From assembly GCA_021298155.1 (NCBI GenBank), contig JAJTEN010000038.1, positions 1 through 49,062 of the forward strand: a stretch of 49,062 nt of DNA, in the 5' to 3' direction. A program made the translations under genes and the position numbers. Positions 8,532 to 18,138 of the stretch are shown here, in pieces (within the stretch, counting starts at the first letter, position 1; the number at the start of each line of letters is the position of its first letter). The notes under the pieces are model-generated. The model saw nothing but the letters and a program-made list of their open reading frames with translations, had not been told where the DNA came from and ran no database searches. Source of the stretch: Sphingobacteriales bacterium. GTDB taxonomy: Bacteria > Bacteroidota > Bacteroidia > UKL13-3.

Positions 8532-10430
8532 ATGTTACACAAAACCTTTCTTTTCTTATTAGCAAGTTTCTACTTCTTCACGGCACAAGCCCAGGAATTA
8601 CCATTTAGTGGCACCAAAAATAAAAAAGCTGAATACCATTTTGGAGAAGCTTTAAAAACATTTCAGCTACAAGATTATGACAGAACACAAATTGCCTTAA
8701 ATAAGGCTATTTCAATTGATCCCAATTTTATTGATGCCTATATGATGATGGCAGAAATGAAAAAGGACAATGAAAAATATGATGAGGCGATTGCACTTTA
8801 CAATAAAATAATTACAATCAACCCCGAATTCCCTATGAGTTACTTTGGAAGAAGTAGGTGTTATTTTATGCAAAGAAAATTCGAAGAGGCATTTAATGAT
8901 GCTTCAAAGTTTATGGAGTTCCCAGATTATTACCAAAAACATGATCAAATTAAGACGGTAAAAGAAAATGCAAATTATGCCAGATCTGCAGTAAATAAAC
9001 CGTTTCCGTTTACCCCAATTAATTTAGGTAACATGGTAAATTCAATGGATAATGAATATTTTCCTGGTATTACTGCCGATGAACAAATTTTGATTTTTAC
9101 GCGTTTGGTAAATGGTCGCGATGAAGAATTTTACAGAAGCACCAAAGTAGATGGCAAATATACCTTAGCCCAAAACATGGGATATCCTGTAAATACAGAA
9201 AGAAATGAGGGTACTGTCTCACTATCAGCAGATGGCCAATATATTTTTTATACTGCCTGTAACCGACCAGGCGCAAAGGGTAGTTGCGATTTATACTTAA
9301 GTAAATTAGATGGCAATAGCTGGTCTGAACCCATTAACCTTGGTGCACCTGTAAATACTGCTTCTTGGGAAAGTCAGCCTAGTTTAAGTTTTGATGGAAA
9401 AGTACTTTATTTTAGCAGTAATAGACCCGGAGGGTATGGTGAAAGCGATATTTGGTACACCACTTTTAAGAATGGCCGTTGGACACCGCCCGTTAACGCT
9501 GGACCTGAAATAAATACCCCTGGCGACGAACAATCACCATTCATAGCTAAAGATGATCAAACCCTATATTTTAACAGTGAAGGTCACCCAGGTATGGGCG
9601 GTATTGACCTATTTTATGCCAGACGCGGTGAAGATGGCAGATGGAATAAACCTGTAAATCTTGGTTACCCAATCAATAGCGAAAAAGATGAAACTTGTAT
9701 CGTTATCGCTTCCAATGGGAAAGATGCTTTTATGGCTAGAGATGGCGCTGATAGTAAAGGTGGATTAGATATTTACAGTTTTGAACTATATGAAGAAGCG
9801 CGACCTAAAAAAACGGGCTATGCTAAAGGCGTTGTATATGATGCCATCACAAAAAAGAAATTAAGTGCCAGAGTAGAATTAATTGATATTGCAACAGAGC
9901 GATTGGTAGTTGAATCATATGCAAACAAAACAAGTGGCGAGTTCTTAGTTTGTTTGCAAGGAAATAAAAACTATGCCCTCAATGTTGCACAAGCGGGTTA
10001 TTTATTTTATTCCGAAAACTTTGCATTAGAAAATCAAAGTGCCACAGAACCATTGGTTCTCTCTGTACCATTACAACCCATTACTGCTGGCGCTAAAGTT
10101 GTCTTGAAAAATATATTTTTTGATTCAGACAAGTTTGAATTAAAACCTCAGTCAAAGGCTGAATTAAATAAATTGGGTCAATTTTTAATGGCTAATCCTA
10201 CTGTTAAAATTGAGGTTGGTGGACATACAGACAATACAGGTGAATTTACCAAAAACACCAATCTTTCGGCTAAACGAGCCCTAGCGGTAAAAACTTTTTT
10301 GGTAAATGCTGGTATAGATGCCGGTAGGCTTACTACCAAAGGATATGCAGATACACAATCGCTTGCAGATAATAAAACGCCCGAAGGTAGAGCCCAAAAT
10401 AGGCGAACCGAAATCAAAATTATGCCATAA
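8532..10430 (+). CDS. PorE-like outer-membrane-associated protein: TPR, PD40 propeller, regulatory-like and OmpA domains
   Basis: A 632-residue secreted protein. It has a signal peptide at 1-20 (ending AQAQE), TPR repeats at about 25-130, PD40/WD40-like beta-propeller blades at about 155-420 (repeated LSFDGKVLYFSSNRPGG and NLGxPxN motifs), a carboxypeptidase-regulatory-like domain at about 430-510 and a C-terminal OmpA domain at about 525-630. The OmpA domain contains FFDSDKFELKP, GGHTDNTG and LSAKRA, the residues that hold peptidoglycan. The order TPR-propeller-CRD-OmpA matches PorE, a type IX secretion system component of Porphyromonas gingivalis that links the outer membrane to peptidoglycan. 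Many Bacteroidota carry several paralogues with this layout, so a direct T9SS role is inference. It follows the SixA-like gene by 21 bp. Confidence 0.85.
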   Translation: MLHKTFLFLLASFYFFTAQAQELPFSGTKNKKAEYHFGEALKTFQLQDYDRTQIALNKAISIDPNFIDAYMMMAEMKKDNEKYDEAIALYNKIITINPEFPMSYFGRSRCYFMQRKFEEAFNDASKFMEFPDYYQKHDQIKTVKENANYARSAVNKPFPFTPINLGNMVNSMDNEYFPGITADEQILIFTRLVNGRDEEFYRSTKVDGKYTLAQNMGYPVNTERNEGTVSLSADGQYIFYTACNRPGAKGSCDLYLSKLDGNSWSEPINLGAPVNTASWESQPSLSFDGKVLYFSSNRPGGYGESDIWYTTFKNGRWTPPVNAGPEINTPGDEQSPFIAKDDQTLYFNSEGHPGMGGIDLFYARRGEDGRWNKPVNLGYPINSEKDETCIVIASNGKDAFMARDGADSKGGLDIYSFELYEEARPKKTGYAKGVVYDAITKKKLSARVELIDIATERLVVESYANKTSGEFLVCLQGNKNYALNVAQAGYLFYSENFALENQSATEPLVLSVPLQPITAGAKVVLKNIFFDSDKFELKPQSKAELNKLGQFLMANPTVKIEVGGHTDNTGEFTKNTNLSAKRALAVKTFLVNAGIDAGRLTTKGYADTQSLADNKTPEGRAQNRRTEIKIMP

Positions 10431-10503
10431 TATTACCCTAGGCTTATAAAGTGCTTTTGTAAAAAAAAATTATTACTGCATATTGCAGGCTCAATTCAAA
10501 TTT

Positions 10504-11451
10504 ATGGAAGCCCTTGTTTCAACTCATTTTAATTTCAACGGACAGGTAAACTTTTACAAAGGTAAGGTACGCGATGTTTACAATATAAATAATACCTATT
10601 TGGCCATGGTTGCTTGCGATAGAATCTCAGCTTTTGATGTTGTGTTGCCCAAGCCAATTCCATTTAAAGGTCAAGTGCTTAATCAAATTGCCGCCCATTT
10701 CCTTGAATTAACTAAAGATATTGTACCAAATTGGCTTATTGCTTGTCCTGATCCAAATGTTAGCATTGGCCATTGTTGTGAACCCTTTAAAGTTGAAATG
10801 GTAATTAGAGGGTATTTAGCTGGACATGCCTGGAGAGAATATAAAAGCGGTAAAAGACTCATTTGTGGCGTTAACATGCCAGATGGATTAAGAGAAAACG
10901 ACCCATTCCCTGAACCTATCATTACTCCAACCATAAAGGCAAGCGAAGGTCATGATGAAGATATAACCCGAGAAGAAATTATTGCTAGCGGTTTGGTTAA
11001 AGAAAGTGAGTATATTCAATTAGAAAATTATACACGTAAACTATTCGCATTTGGTTCAAACTATGCGCTAAAACAAGGTTTAATACTTGTTGATACCAAA
11101 TATGAATTTGGCAAATTTGGAAATACCCTTATGTTGATGGATGAGATACACACCCCTGATTCTAGCAGGTATTTTTATTCCGACACCTATGAGCAAATTC
11201 AGGCGAAAGATCAGCAACAAAGGCAATTATCAAAAGAATTTGTGAGGCAATATTTAATTGAAAATGGCTTTCAAGGATTAGACGGACAACAAGCGCCAAT
11301 ATTCACTGAAGAATTTATTCAACTAGTTTCTACGCGTTACATAGAATTATTTGAAAAAATTACTGGAAAGACATTTGAACCCCAAGATTATTCAAACACC
11401 TTAATTCGAGTAGAAAATAACCTAGCCTCTGCCCTTTCGAAACTAAGTTAA
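10504..11451 (+). CDS. purC: Phosphoribosylaminoimidazole-succinocarboxamide synthase (SAICAR synthetase)
   Basis: Purine biosynthesis: joins aspartate to CAIR with ATP to give SAICAR. The 315-residue product from the ATG at 10504 begins [11 protein letters not shown] and contains the signature [11 protein letters not shown], the [11 protein letters not shown] motif, [17 protein letters not shown] and LVDTKYEFG. At about 315 residues it belongs to the longer PurC group (as in yeast Ade1) rather than the ~240-residue E. coli type. The frame extends upstream to a TTG at 10483, but the ATG gives the expected N-terminus. The EamA gene starts 3 bp after its stop, suggesting co-transcription. Confidence 0.96.
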   Translation: MEALVSTHFNFNGQVNFYKGKVRDVYNINNTYLAMVACDRISAFDVVLPKPIPFKGQVLNQIAAHFLELTKDIVPNWLIACPDPNVSIGHCCEPFKVEMVIRGYLAGHAWREYKSGKRLICGVNMPDGLRENDPFPEPIITPTIKASEGHDEDITREEIIASGLVKESEYIQLENYTRKLFAFGSNYALKQGLILVDTKYEFGKFGNTLMLMDEIHTPDSSRYFYSDTYEQIQAKDQQQRQLSKEFVRQYLIENGFQGLDGQQAPIFTEEFIQLVSTRYIELFEKITGKTFEPQDYSNTLIRVENNLASALSKLS

Positions 11452-11454
11452 GTG

Positions 11455-12297
11455 ATGAATGCGATTGGATTTTCCTTACTAGTAAATACTAGCTTTTTTT
11501 TAGCAGATGTTTGTATTAAACTAGGGAGTATTCAATTAAGTGCAAGTAGACTCATATACATACGCTCAATTTTTACTGTACTTTTTTCGGGTATTTGGTT
11601 AATTCTTTCGGGAGAATTTGCCACTCCACCTGCTGCGCCAGATATGGCATGGCTAATTTTATGTAGCATACTTTGTGCCATTGGATTATTTTATTATGTT
11701 AAAGCTTTACAGCATTTACACTTTGTAAACGTGGCTGTAATTGGAATTATGGGCGCATTTATTCATTATGGATTAGCCGCTTTTATAAATAATGAACAAG
11801 TAAACAATTGGTTTTATATAGCTAGCCTATTTAGCTCACTCGGAATTGCAATTCAATGGAAAAAAACCAAAGCACATACAGGTCTATTGGAGGCATTAAT
11901 ATCAGCAATTTGTTGGGGTTTTGGATATGCCTTATTAAGCATTCCTTTAGCCAATACAAGTGCAGAATGGGGTACATTTATAACAGAATTTAGTATATTA
12001 CTGTTGGCAGCATTAACACTCATTATAACAGATAGTGAATTTACACTTCTAAAACCACCTTTAAATAATATCTACATAATAGGAATTGCCGTATTTACTA
12101 TTTTAGGCTCCTTACTGATAAACCTGAGCTATCAACTTTTCTCCTTAAATACATTAGGATTTATGCAATTGGCTTTTTTTCCCTATTCTCTTATTGCTGG
12201 TTATTTTCTATTTAAAGAAAAACTTAATGTTTGGGAATGGGTTGGAAACACCTTAGTAGTCATAGGACTGATCCTATATTTCTACTTTTGCCAATAA
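11455..12297 (+). CDS. EamA-family (DMT superfamily) transporter
   Basis: A 280-residue protein with about ten hydrophobic segments in two repeated halves (about 5-130 and 140-278), the usual form of a drug/metabolite transporter of the EamA type. The last segment (NTLVVIGLILYFYF) follows the typical FKEKLNVWEWVGNTLVVIG stretch near the end of DMT proteins. A GTG sits between the purC stop and the ATG at 11455; the ATG is preferred. The substrate cannot be predicted. It ends 13 bp before the convergent SDR-like gene, with no clear terminator in between. Confidence 0.85.
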   Translation: MNAIGFSLLVNTSFFLADVCIKLGSIQLSASRLIYIRSIFTVLFSGIWLILSGEFATPPAAPDMAWLILCSILCAIGLFYYVKALQHLHFVNVAVIGIMGAFIHYGLAAFINNEQVNNWFYIASLFSSLGIAIQWKKTKAHTGLLEALISAICWGFGYALLSIPLANTSAEWGTFITEFSILLLAALTLIITDSEFTLLKPPLNNIYIIGIAVFTILGSLLINLSYQLFSLNTLGFMQLAFFPYSLIAGYFLFKEKLNVWEWVGNTLVVIGLILYFYFCQ

Positions 12298-12309
12298 TGT
12301 ATAACAAGC

Positions 12310-12975
12310 TTAAGCATCGGCCAATTCAAAAATCTTATCATTTTGATGGGTAAAATTACCTTGTTTATTTAACAAGGCTGCTTTCAACATTGCCTTTGCT
12401 ACCACCGTACCCTGTATTGCCTTATATTTTTTTGCTGGTCCAATAAAGAAAATATTCAAAACACGCATGAGATATTGAGAAATGGTTTCTAATGGTCTAC
12501 TTTCATTTCTTGCACCAAGCAAAAGCGAAGGCCTAAAAATACGGTAGGTTTGATAATTCAATTCAGCAATCGCAATTTCAATTTCACCCTTCAATCTACT
12601 ATAAAAAATACGCGAATGCACATCAGCACCCATAGAACTAACTAACAAAAATTGAGTGGCACCCTGCTCTTTCGCAATGGTTGCTACTTGTAAAGGATAA
12701 GTATAATCAATTTTTCTATATGTATCTAAATTAGGCGTTTTAGTTTGGGTCGACCCCATACAACAAAATACATCATCCACTTGCATGTGATTAGAGTAAT
12801 CAGCTAAAAAATCGAAGTCAATCAAATGTTGCTCCAATTTTGGATGTTTAATTACTAAATCTTTTCTTGATAAAACGATAACAAGATTGTAGGCATCGGA
12901 TTTTAGTAATTCAAATACCAAACTTCTTCCAATTAATCCGCTTGCTCCAATAACTAAGGCTTTTCTATTATTCAT
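12310..12975 (-). CDS. NAD(P)-binding Rossmann-fold oxidoreductase, atypical SDR (HTATIP2/TIP30-like)
   Basis: A 221-residue protein with an N-terminal nucleotide-binding loop GASGLIG (residues 10-16), a DVFCCMGST strand, LLVSSMGAD, and a YSRLK sequence matching the YxxxK catalytic pair of short-chain dehydrogenases. The size and CMGST-TKT pattern resemble the HTATIP2/TIP30-like atypical SDRs, for which no general bacterial substrate is known. It directly follows a paralogue (start 7 bp downstream of that gene's stop) and is convergent with the EamA transporter. Unlike the paralogue, its active-site residues look intact. Confidence 0.8.
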   Translation of the reverse strand: MNNRKALVIGASGLIGRSLVFELLKSDAYNLVIVLSRKDLVIKHPKLEQHLIDFDFLADYSNHMQVDDVFCCMGSTQTKTPNLDTYRKIDYTYPLQVATIAKEQGATQFLLVSSMGADVHSRIFYSRLKGEIEIAIAELNYQTYRIFRPSLLLGARNESRPLETISQYLMRVLNIFFIGPAKKYKAIQGTVVAKAMLKAALLNKQGNFTHQNDKIFELADA

Positions 12976-12981
12976 TTTGTG

Positions 12982-13629
12982 TTAATAGTCGCTCGGACTA
13001 AATTCTCTATTATCTAGTGTGTCTACAGAGACAGCATTAACCATCTTCTGGGCCAAAACATTAGCAGGTGTTGGCAAATATTTATTCAACTTCCCAAAAC
13101 TGGTTACCTGCATAAAATTCCAAATAACCTTGCTGAATGAGAAGTAATTGTTTTTACTCTCTATGGATTTGGCAATTTTGTTCACTCTAAATATATAGAG
13201 ATTTTCAAATTGTAATCTTTGAATTTCCAATTCCAAGGCAGCGCGTTTTGCAAACTTTGGATGTTGAAGTGCTAAACTAGATTTGCTATTGTTTAACAAA
13301 ACAAAACTTTTTACACCCGCTTGTTTAGCAACCTTAGCTATACTTAATGGATATTCATAATCAAATAAATCGGTATCTGTTACCTGTGTTGTATTAATAA
13401 AATCTGAACCCAATAAACAGAAAACGCAATCTATACCCTCGAAGCTACTTAGGTGCTCTGCTATATTTGAAAAATCAACCTTAACTTTTTTAACATGAAT
13501 ATTTCTGAGTCGTTTACCCTCATAACGCGTTAAAACAGTAATTCCTTTATACCTAATATCATTGAGCAAAGCATCTAAAAGAGCACTGCCAAGTTTACCA
13601 GAAATTCCAACTAAAAGCGCTTTTCTCAT
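12982..13629 (-). CDS. NAD(P)-binding Rossmann-fold protein, paralogue of the adjacent gene, probably catalytically altered
   Basis: A 215-residue protein that aligns along its length with its downstream neighbour: MRKALLVGISGKLG versus RKALVIGASGLIG, DCVFCLLGS versus DVFCCMGST, and LYIFR versus TYRIFR. The coenzyme loop GISGKLG is kept. In the stretch aligning with YSRLK of the neighbour it reads FAKRA, so both the catalytic tyrosine and lysine seem lost. It may be a regulatory or structural partner formed by tandem duplication. Upstream (13630-13817) is a 188-bp AT-rich gap shared with the divergent AIM24 gene, in which I see no convincing promoter pair. Confidence 0.75.
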   Translation of the reverse strand: MRKALLVGISGKLGSALLDALLNDIRYKGITVLTRYEGKRLRNIHVKKVKVDFSNIAEHLSSFEGIDCVFCLLGSDFINTTQVTDTDLFDYEYPLSIAKVAKQAGVKSFVLLNNSKSSLALQHPKFAKRAALELEIQRLQFENLYIFRVNKIAKSIESKNNYFSFSKVIWNFMQVTSFGKLNKYLPTPANVLAQKMVNAVSVDTLDNREFSPSDY

Positions 13630-13817
13630 GTTGCAATAAAGTTAAAATTAAGAATCTTTTTAGTTTATTTTATAATTCTCATCATTTTATAACACTGCAA
13701 TGTAAGATTTCATCCTGATTTTGCATCAAATTATTTACAAATTTAACAATGAAATAAAAAAATGCTGAGCCTAAATATTTTTTTGAATAATTTCGAAGGT
13801 TTAATAAATGTTACATT

Positions 13818-14612
13818 ATGATTAATAACCATGAAATAGACTACCGAATTTTTGGTAGCGAAATGCAATGTGTAGAGGTAGAATTGGATCCACAAGAAAC
13901 GGTAATGGCTGAACCAGGAAGTTTTATGATGATGACAGATGGTATCCAAATGAATACCTTACTAGGCGACGGATCACAAGAAAATAATAGTATTTTCGGA
14001 AAGTTAATGTCGGCCGGAAAACGATTACTTACCGGTGAAAGTTTATTCATGACCGCCTACACCAATATGGGTTCGGGCAAAAAAACAATTACTTTTGCAG
14101 CGCCTTATCCAGGCAAAATAATTCCATTTGATTTAAGCAAAAGAGGAGGCCGAATTACCTGTCAAAAAGATTCGTTTCTGTGCGCAGCAAAAGGAGTAAG
14201 CGTTGGAATAGAATTCCAGCGAAAACTTGGTACTGGCCTATTTGGTGGAGAAGGATTTATTATGCAAAAATTAGAAGGCGATGGAATGGCATTTGTGCAT
14301 GCTGGCGGTCATGTAGAAGAGAGAGACTTAGCTGCTGGAGAAATTTTAAAGGTAGATACAGGCTGTATTGTTGCCTTTACAAAAGACATAAACTACGACA
14401 TTCAATTTGTGGGAGGAATAAAAAATACCCTTTTTGGTGGAGAAGGCGTTTTCTTTGCTACCTTGCAGGGCCCCGGAACAGTGTGGATTCAATCTTTACC
14501 AATTTCTAGATTAGCAAGCAGAATTGTAGCCTACAGTGGTATCGGACAAAGAAGAGAAGAAGGTGGAATATTGGGTGGATTAGGAAATATTTTTGATGGA
14601 GATGGGAATTAA
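13818..14612 (+). CDS. TIGR00266/AIM24 family protein
   Basis: A 264-residue protein of the AIM24 family, with a beta-sandwich fold related to tubby C-terminal domains. Visible features are the N-terminal QCVEVELDPQETVMAEPGSF motif, the glycine-rich LFGGEGFIMQKLEGDG repeat with its partner LFGGEGVFFATLQGPG, and the C-terminal glycine-rich tail. The molecular function is not established in bacteria; in yeast mitochondria AIM24 affects inner-membrane organisation. It overlaps the following ACMSD gene by 11 bp, so the two are likely translated together. I have no basis for linking their functions. Confidence 0.88.
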   Translation: MINNHEIDYRIFGSEMQCVEVELDPQETVMAEPGSFMMMTDGIQMNTLLGDGSQENNSIFGKLMSAGKRLLTGESLFMTAYTNMGSGKKTITFAAPYPGKIIPFDLSKRGGRITCQKDSFLCAAKGVSVGIEFQRKLGTGLFGGEGFIMQKLEGDGMAFVHAGGHVEERDLAAGEILKVDTGCIVAFTKDINYDIQFVGGIKNTLFGGEGVFFATLQGPGTVWIQSLPISRLASRIVAYSGIGQRREEGGILGGLGNIFDGDGN

Positions 14613-15615
14613 TTATAAAAAAATAGACGTACACGCGCACATTTTGCCGCAAAACATGCCAAACCTAAAAGAAAAATATGGGTATGGTGATGATTTTATT
14701 TACCTAGATCATTTTCAACCGGGCAAGGCAAATATGATGAAAGCTGATGGAAGTTTTTTTAGAGTAATAGATGAACTTTGTTGGAATCCAGATGCCATTA
14801 TAGCCCACATGGATAAAAATGATGTAGAGTTAATGGCGCTTTCCATTGTACCTGTATTGTTTTATTATTGGGCTGAACCAAAACATACGCTTGAATGGGC
14901 CAGGTATTTTAATGATTATATTTCAAATATTCAGGAGAGTTATCCCAAGCGTTTTGTTGGATTAGCTACGCTGCCAATGCAAGATATTACGCTGGCTTGC
15001 GAGGAATTAACGAGGTGCAAATATGAGCTTAACCTACCTGGTGTTGAAATTGGCACACACATAGAACATAGAAATTTAGACGACCCATATTATTATCCTT
15101 TTTACGAAACCGCAGAAAAATTAGGGATGTGTTTATTTGTGCACCCTTGGGATATGATGGCGCAGGAAAAAATGCCAAACTATTTTTTACCTTGGTTAGT
15201 TGGAATGCCTGCCGAAACTTCTTTGGCTATTTGCAGCATGATGTTTGGAGGTATATTCGACAAATTCCCAAAACTAAGGGTGTTATTTGCACATGGAGGA
15301 GGCTGTTTTCCGCAAACGCTTGGCAGAATATCGCATGCATACCATGCTCGCCCTGATTTATGCAATGTTCATAAAGTATCTGACCCAACAAGTTATACAG
15401 ATAAATTTTATATCGATTCTTTAGTTCATGATGAAGAAACATTTAAATTCATTCTCAACATGTTTGGACCTGATAAAATTGCCATGGGTTCAGATTTTCC
15501 TTTCCCATTAGGAGACTTAGAGCATGGAAAATTTATCACTTTAATGAAAGATTTAGATGAATCTACCAAAGCCAAACTACTCAGAGAAACTGCAAAAAAA
15601 TGGCTAGGCATCTAA
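14602..15615 (+). CDS. 2-amino-3-carboxymuconate-6-semialdehyde decarboxylase (ACMSD), amidohydrolase family
   Basis: A TIM-barrel amidohydrolase-family decarboxylase of the tryptophan-kynurenine pathway. It removes CO2 from ACMS, steering carbon away from quinolinate and NAD. Similarity to animal and Pseudomonas ACMSD runs over the full ~337 residues: DVHAHILP (HxH metal ligands), FRVIDELCWNP, LSIVPVLFYYWAEP, FVGLATLPMQ, FVHPWDM (third histidine), WLVGMPAETSLAICSM, FAHGGGCFP and GSDFPFPLGDLE (metal aspartate). ATG codons at 14596 and 14602 are both possible; the latter gives MGINYKKIDVHAH. The ACMS-producing dioxygenase is encoded at 25581. No other kynurenine genes are in the window. Confidence 0.93.
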   Translation: MGINYKKIDVHAHILPQNMPNLKEKYGYGDDFIYLDHFQPGKANMMKADGSFFRVIDELCWNPDAIIAHMDKNDVELMALSIVPVLFYYWAEPKHTLEWARYFNDYISNIQESYPKRFVGLATLPMQDITLACEELTRCKYELNLPGVEIGTHIEHRNLDDPYYYPFYETAEKLGMCLFVHPWDMMAQEKMPNYFLPWLVGMPAETSLAICSMMFGGIFDKFPKLRVLFAHGGGCFPQTLGRISHAYHARPDLCNVHKVSDPTSYTDKFYIDSLVHDEETFKFILNMFGPDKIAMGSDFPFPLGDLEHGKFITLMKDLDESTKAKLLRETAKKWLGI

Positions 15616-15641
15616 ACTAAAAACTATAATCAACAATTAAC

Positions 15642-16985
15642 ATGCTAAACTTTGAAGACCTAAATCTTACTAAACCTTATCTCAATGCATTGCAAGATTT
15701 AGAGTTTATTCACCCCACTCCCATACAGGCACAAACCTATTCAGTCATTATGTCGGGAGCCGATGTAATTGGTTTGGCTCAGACAGGAACAGGTAAAACC
15801 ATAGCCTATTTACTCCCTGTTTTGCGAATGCTTAAGTATTCTGAACAAAAAGCACCTCGCGTATTGGTTATTGTACCTACCCGAGAATTGGTAGTACAGG
15901 TGTTGGGGGAAATAGAAAAATTGTGCAAATATGCTGCGATACGCGCTGGAGGAATTTATGGCGGAAGCAATATAAATCCGCAGAAAAAACTGGTGTTAGA
16001 TGGCTTAGATATCCTGGTTTCAACTCCCGGACGTTTAGTTGATTTAGCGATGTTGGGAATCTTAAAATTAAAACAAGTTCAACATTTTATCATTGATGAA
16101 GTAGATGAAATGTTGGAAACGGGCTTCAGGGCGCAGCTAACCACAGTATTAGATTTATTGCCCCTCAAAAGACAAAACATATTTTTCTCTGCCACCATGA
16201 ACAAAGAAGTTCAGGTGCTTATACAAACATTTACCAAAAACCCAACCAAAATAGAGGTTGTTCCACATGGCACTCCGCTCAAAAAAATCAAACAAACCGC
16301 ATTTGCTGTACCTAACTATTATACCAAAGTAAATTTATTGGTTCATTTACTCAACAATAAAAAAACACTCACAAAAGTTTTAGTATTTGTAGCCAATATA
16401 AAGTTAGCAGATAGACTATACGGTGATATAAAAAGACATTTTGGTGAGGAATTAAATAGTATTCACTCAAAAAAAACACAACCTGTTCGCTTTGCTGCTT
16501 TATCACAGTTTAAAGAGGGATTGAACCGAATTTTAATTGCAACTGACATTGCCGCGAGGGGTTTAGATATACTAGATGTAACCCACGTCATAAATTTTGA
16601 CACTCCCCTTGAGGCAGGTGATTACCTGCATAGAATTGGAAGAACTGGCAGAGCTGGAAAAATTGGTAAGGCAATCACTTTTTATAATGAACCTGAGAAA
16701 GCGTTCTTAGATAATATTGAAGATTTAATGGCCTTAACTATTAAACGTGAAAGCTTCCCAAAAGAAGTGGCTGTTTCGAAACAATTTTTAGATGAGGAAT
16801 TACCAAAGGTTGTACAAAAAAATTACTTAGAAAAAGTGCAAACCAAAGTGCTTCCCAAGGGTTTTCATGAAAAGAAAGAAAAAAATAAAAAGGTTAATTT
16901 AGGTGGACCAAGGAAACGAAATCCAAATAAAACGAAACCCAGAAACAGAGCTGTTGAAAGAAACAGAGCTAGAAAAAAAAGTTAA
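15642..16985 (+). CDS. DEAD-box ATP-dependent RNA helicase
   Basis: A 447-residue helicase. It has the Q motif (FIHPTPIQAQT) near residue 25, Walker A AQTGTGKT, PTRELVVQ (Ia), STPGRLVD (Ib), motif II as DEVD in IIDEVDEML rather than DEAD, SAT as FFSATM, then the second RecA domain with ATDIAARGLDI and HRIGRTGRAG. The C-terminal ~60 residues are strongly basic (repeated K/R/N), typical of RNA-binding tails of RhlE/DbpA-like proteins. Members remodel ribosomal or messenger RNA; the exact target is unknown. The gap to trxB (16986-17091) holds a 12-bp palindrome, GTTGAATTCAAC, but no clear terminator. Confidence 0.93.
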   Translation: MLNFEDLNLTKPYLNALQDLEFIHPTPIQAQTYSVIMSGADVIGLAQTGTGKTIAYLLPVLRMLKYSEQKAPRVLVIVPTRELVVQVLGEIEKLCKYAAIRAGGIYGGSNINPQKKLVLDGLDILVSTPGRLVDLAMLGILKLKQVQHFIIDEVDEMLETGFRAQLTTVLDLLPLKRQNIFFSATMNKEVQVLIQTFTKNPTKIEVVPHGTPLKKIKQTAFAVPNYYTKVNLLVHLLNNKKTLTKVLVFVANIKLADRLYGDIKRHFGEELNSIHSKKTQPVRFAALSQFKEGLNRILIATDIAARGLDILDVTHVINFDTPLEAGDYLHRIGRTGRAGKIGKAITFYNEPEKAFLDNIEDLMALTIKRESFPKEVAVSKQFLDEELPKVVQKNYLEKVQTKVLPKGFHEKKEKNKKVNLGGPRKRNPNKTKPRNRAVERNRARKKS

Positions 16986-17091
16986 AACTAACTTGGTTGA
17001 ATTCAACTCCTTTAGCTTTTGTTACATGAGTAGCATAAAATATCAAAAATAGACCCTTAATTTGCTTTCCAAATAAAGTTAATATAAAAAA

Positions 17092-18036
17092 ATGAGTACA
17101 CATATTGAACACATTGAATGTCTGATCGTAGGATCAGGTCCTGCTGGATATACAGCAGCAATTTATGCAGCTAGAGCTGATATGAAGCCTGTGATGTATG
17201 CAGGTATGCAGCCTGGTGGACAACTAACCATAACTACTGATGTTGAAAATTATCCAGGCTATCCAGAAGGAATAATGGGTCCGGAAATGATGGAATTATT
17301 CAGAAAACAAGCAGAAAGATTTGGTACAGACATTAGATATGGGATGATTACTGAGGTAGACTTTTCGGGCAAACCTCCCTATAAATTAATTGCAGATGAA
17401 ACACATGAAATTCATGCTGAAACAGTAATTATTGCAACAGGTGCAAGTGCAAAATGGCTAGGAATACCTTCTGAGGAAAAATTAAATGGCCGCGGAGTAA
17501 GTGCTTGCGCAGTATGCGACGGATTCTTTTTTAGAGGAAAAGACGTTGCGATTGTTGGAGCTGGAGATACTGCTTGTGAGGAAGCGAGTTACTTGGCAAA
17601 AATCTGTAGCAAGGTTTATATGATAGTAAGAAGAGATGAATTTAGGGCTTCAAAAGCAATGCAAAACCGCGTGCTAGCTACCCCAAACATAGAGGTTATA
17701 TTTGATGCTGAAACCGACGAGATATTAGGTGAAAATAAAGTTGAAGGCGCGCGAATTAAAAACCGAAAAACAGGCGAAATGCGTGAGATAGCCGTAAGTG
17801 GTTTTTTTGTGGCGATCGGACATCAGCCAAACACAGGTATATTTAAGAATTATTTAACAATGGACGAAACTGGCTATTTAATGACAGTTCCTGGCACAAG
17901 TAAAACCAATATAGAAGGCGTATTTGCTTGTGGAGATGCACAAGACAAAGTTTACCGTCAGGCAGTTACAGCTGCAGGTAGTGGCTGTATGGCTGCCCTT
18001 GATGCTGAGAGATATTTGGCAGCCAAAGGAGATTAA
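17092..18036 (+). CDS. trxB: Thioredoxin reductase (NADPH)
   Basis: A 314-residue FAD- and NADPH-dependent flavoprotein that reduces thioredoxin. Motifs in order: FAD-binding GSGPAGYTAAIYAAR near residue 14, GMQPGGQL, ATGASAKWLG, the redox-active CAVC in VSACAVCDGFFF (around 135-145; CATC is more usual), the NADPH loop VGAGDTACEEA, and the C-terminal FACGDAQDKVYRQAVTAAGSG. The length is typical of low-molecular-weight bacterial TrxB. A strong hairpin about 50 bp downstream probably ends the transcript. Confidence 0.96.
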   Translation: MSTHIEHIECLIVGSGPAGYTAAIYAARADMKPVMYAGMQPGGQLTITTDVENYPGYPEGIMGPEMMELFRKQAERFGTDIRYGMITEVDFSGKPPYKLIADETHEIHAETVIIATGASAKWLGIPSEEKLNGRGVSACAVCDGFFFRGKDVAIVGAGDTACEEASYLAKICSKVYMIVRRDEFRASKAMQNRVLATPNIEVIFDAETDEILGENKVEGARIKNRKTGEMREIAVSGFFVAIGHQPNTGIFKNYLTMDETGYLMTVPGTSKTNIEGVFACGDAQDKVYRQAVTAAGSGCMAALDAERYLAAKGD

Positions 18037-18089
18037 AATGGTCACCAATCTACCAAGTAAAAATTGTGTATAACTAAATTTTAGTTTAT

Positions 18090-18135
18090 AAAATGGTTTA
18101 TGAATCTTCGGAAAAGAAGTTTCATAAACCATTTT
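18090..18135 (+). terminator. Long perfect hairpin between trxB and phoH (terminator and/or translational element)
   Basis: AAAATGGTTTATGAA (18090-18104) pairs perfectly with 18121-18135. After one T-T mismatch, a further 4 bp (CTTC/GAAG) close a GGAAAA loop. The 3' arm ends in a short T run (ATTTTTAT). This looks like a rho-independent terminator for trxB. It ends only 3 bp before the likely phoH ATG at 18139, so any phoH leader transcribed from upstream would have its ribosome-binding region locked in the stem. Confidence 0.6.
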
Positions 18136-18138
18136 TAT

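Noticed and set aside
10456-10490. Promoter for purC (TTTG at 10456-10459)
   Set aside because: No acceptable TAnnTTTG lies at the expected spacing; TATTGCAG at 10481 has too many mismatches.
14180-14509. A 109-residue plus-strand reading frame rich in Arg and Trp
   Set aside because: It lies wholly inside the well-supported AIM24 gene in another frame, and its biased composition is typical of a shadow frame.
16994-17010. Palindrome GTTGAATTCAAC after the DEAD-box helicase gene as a terminator or operator
   Set aside because: It has no loop and no T tract, and a 12-bp palindrome can occur by chance. No second copy was seen near a promoter.
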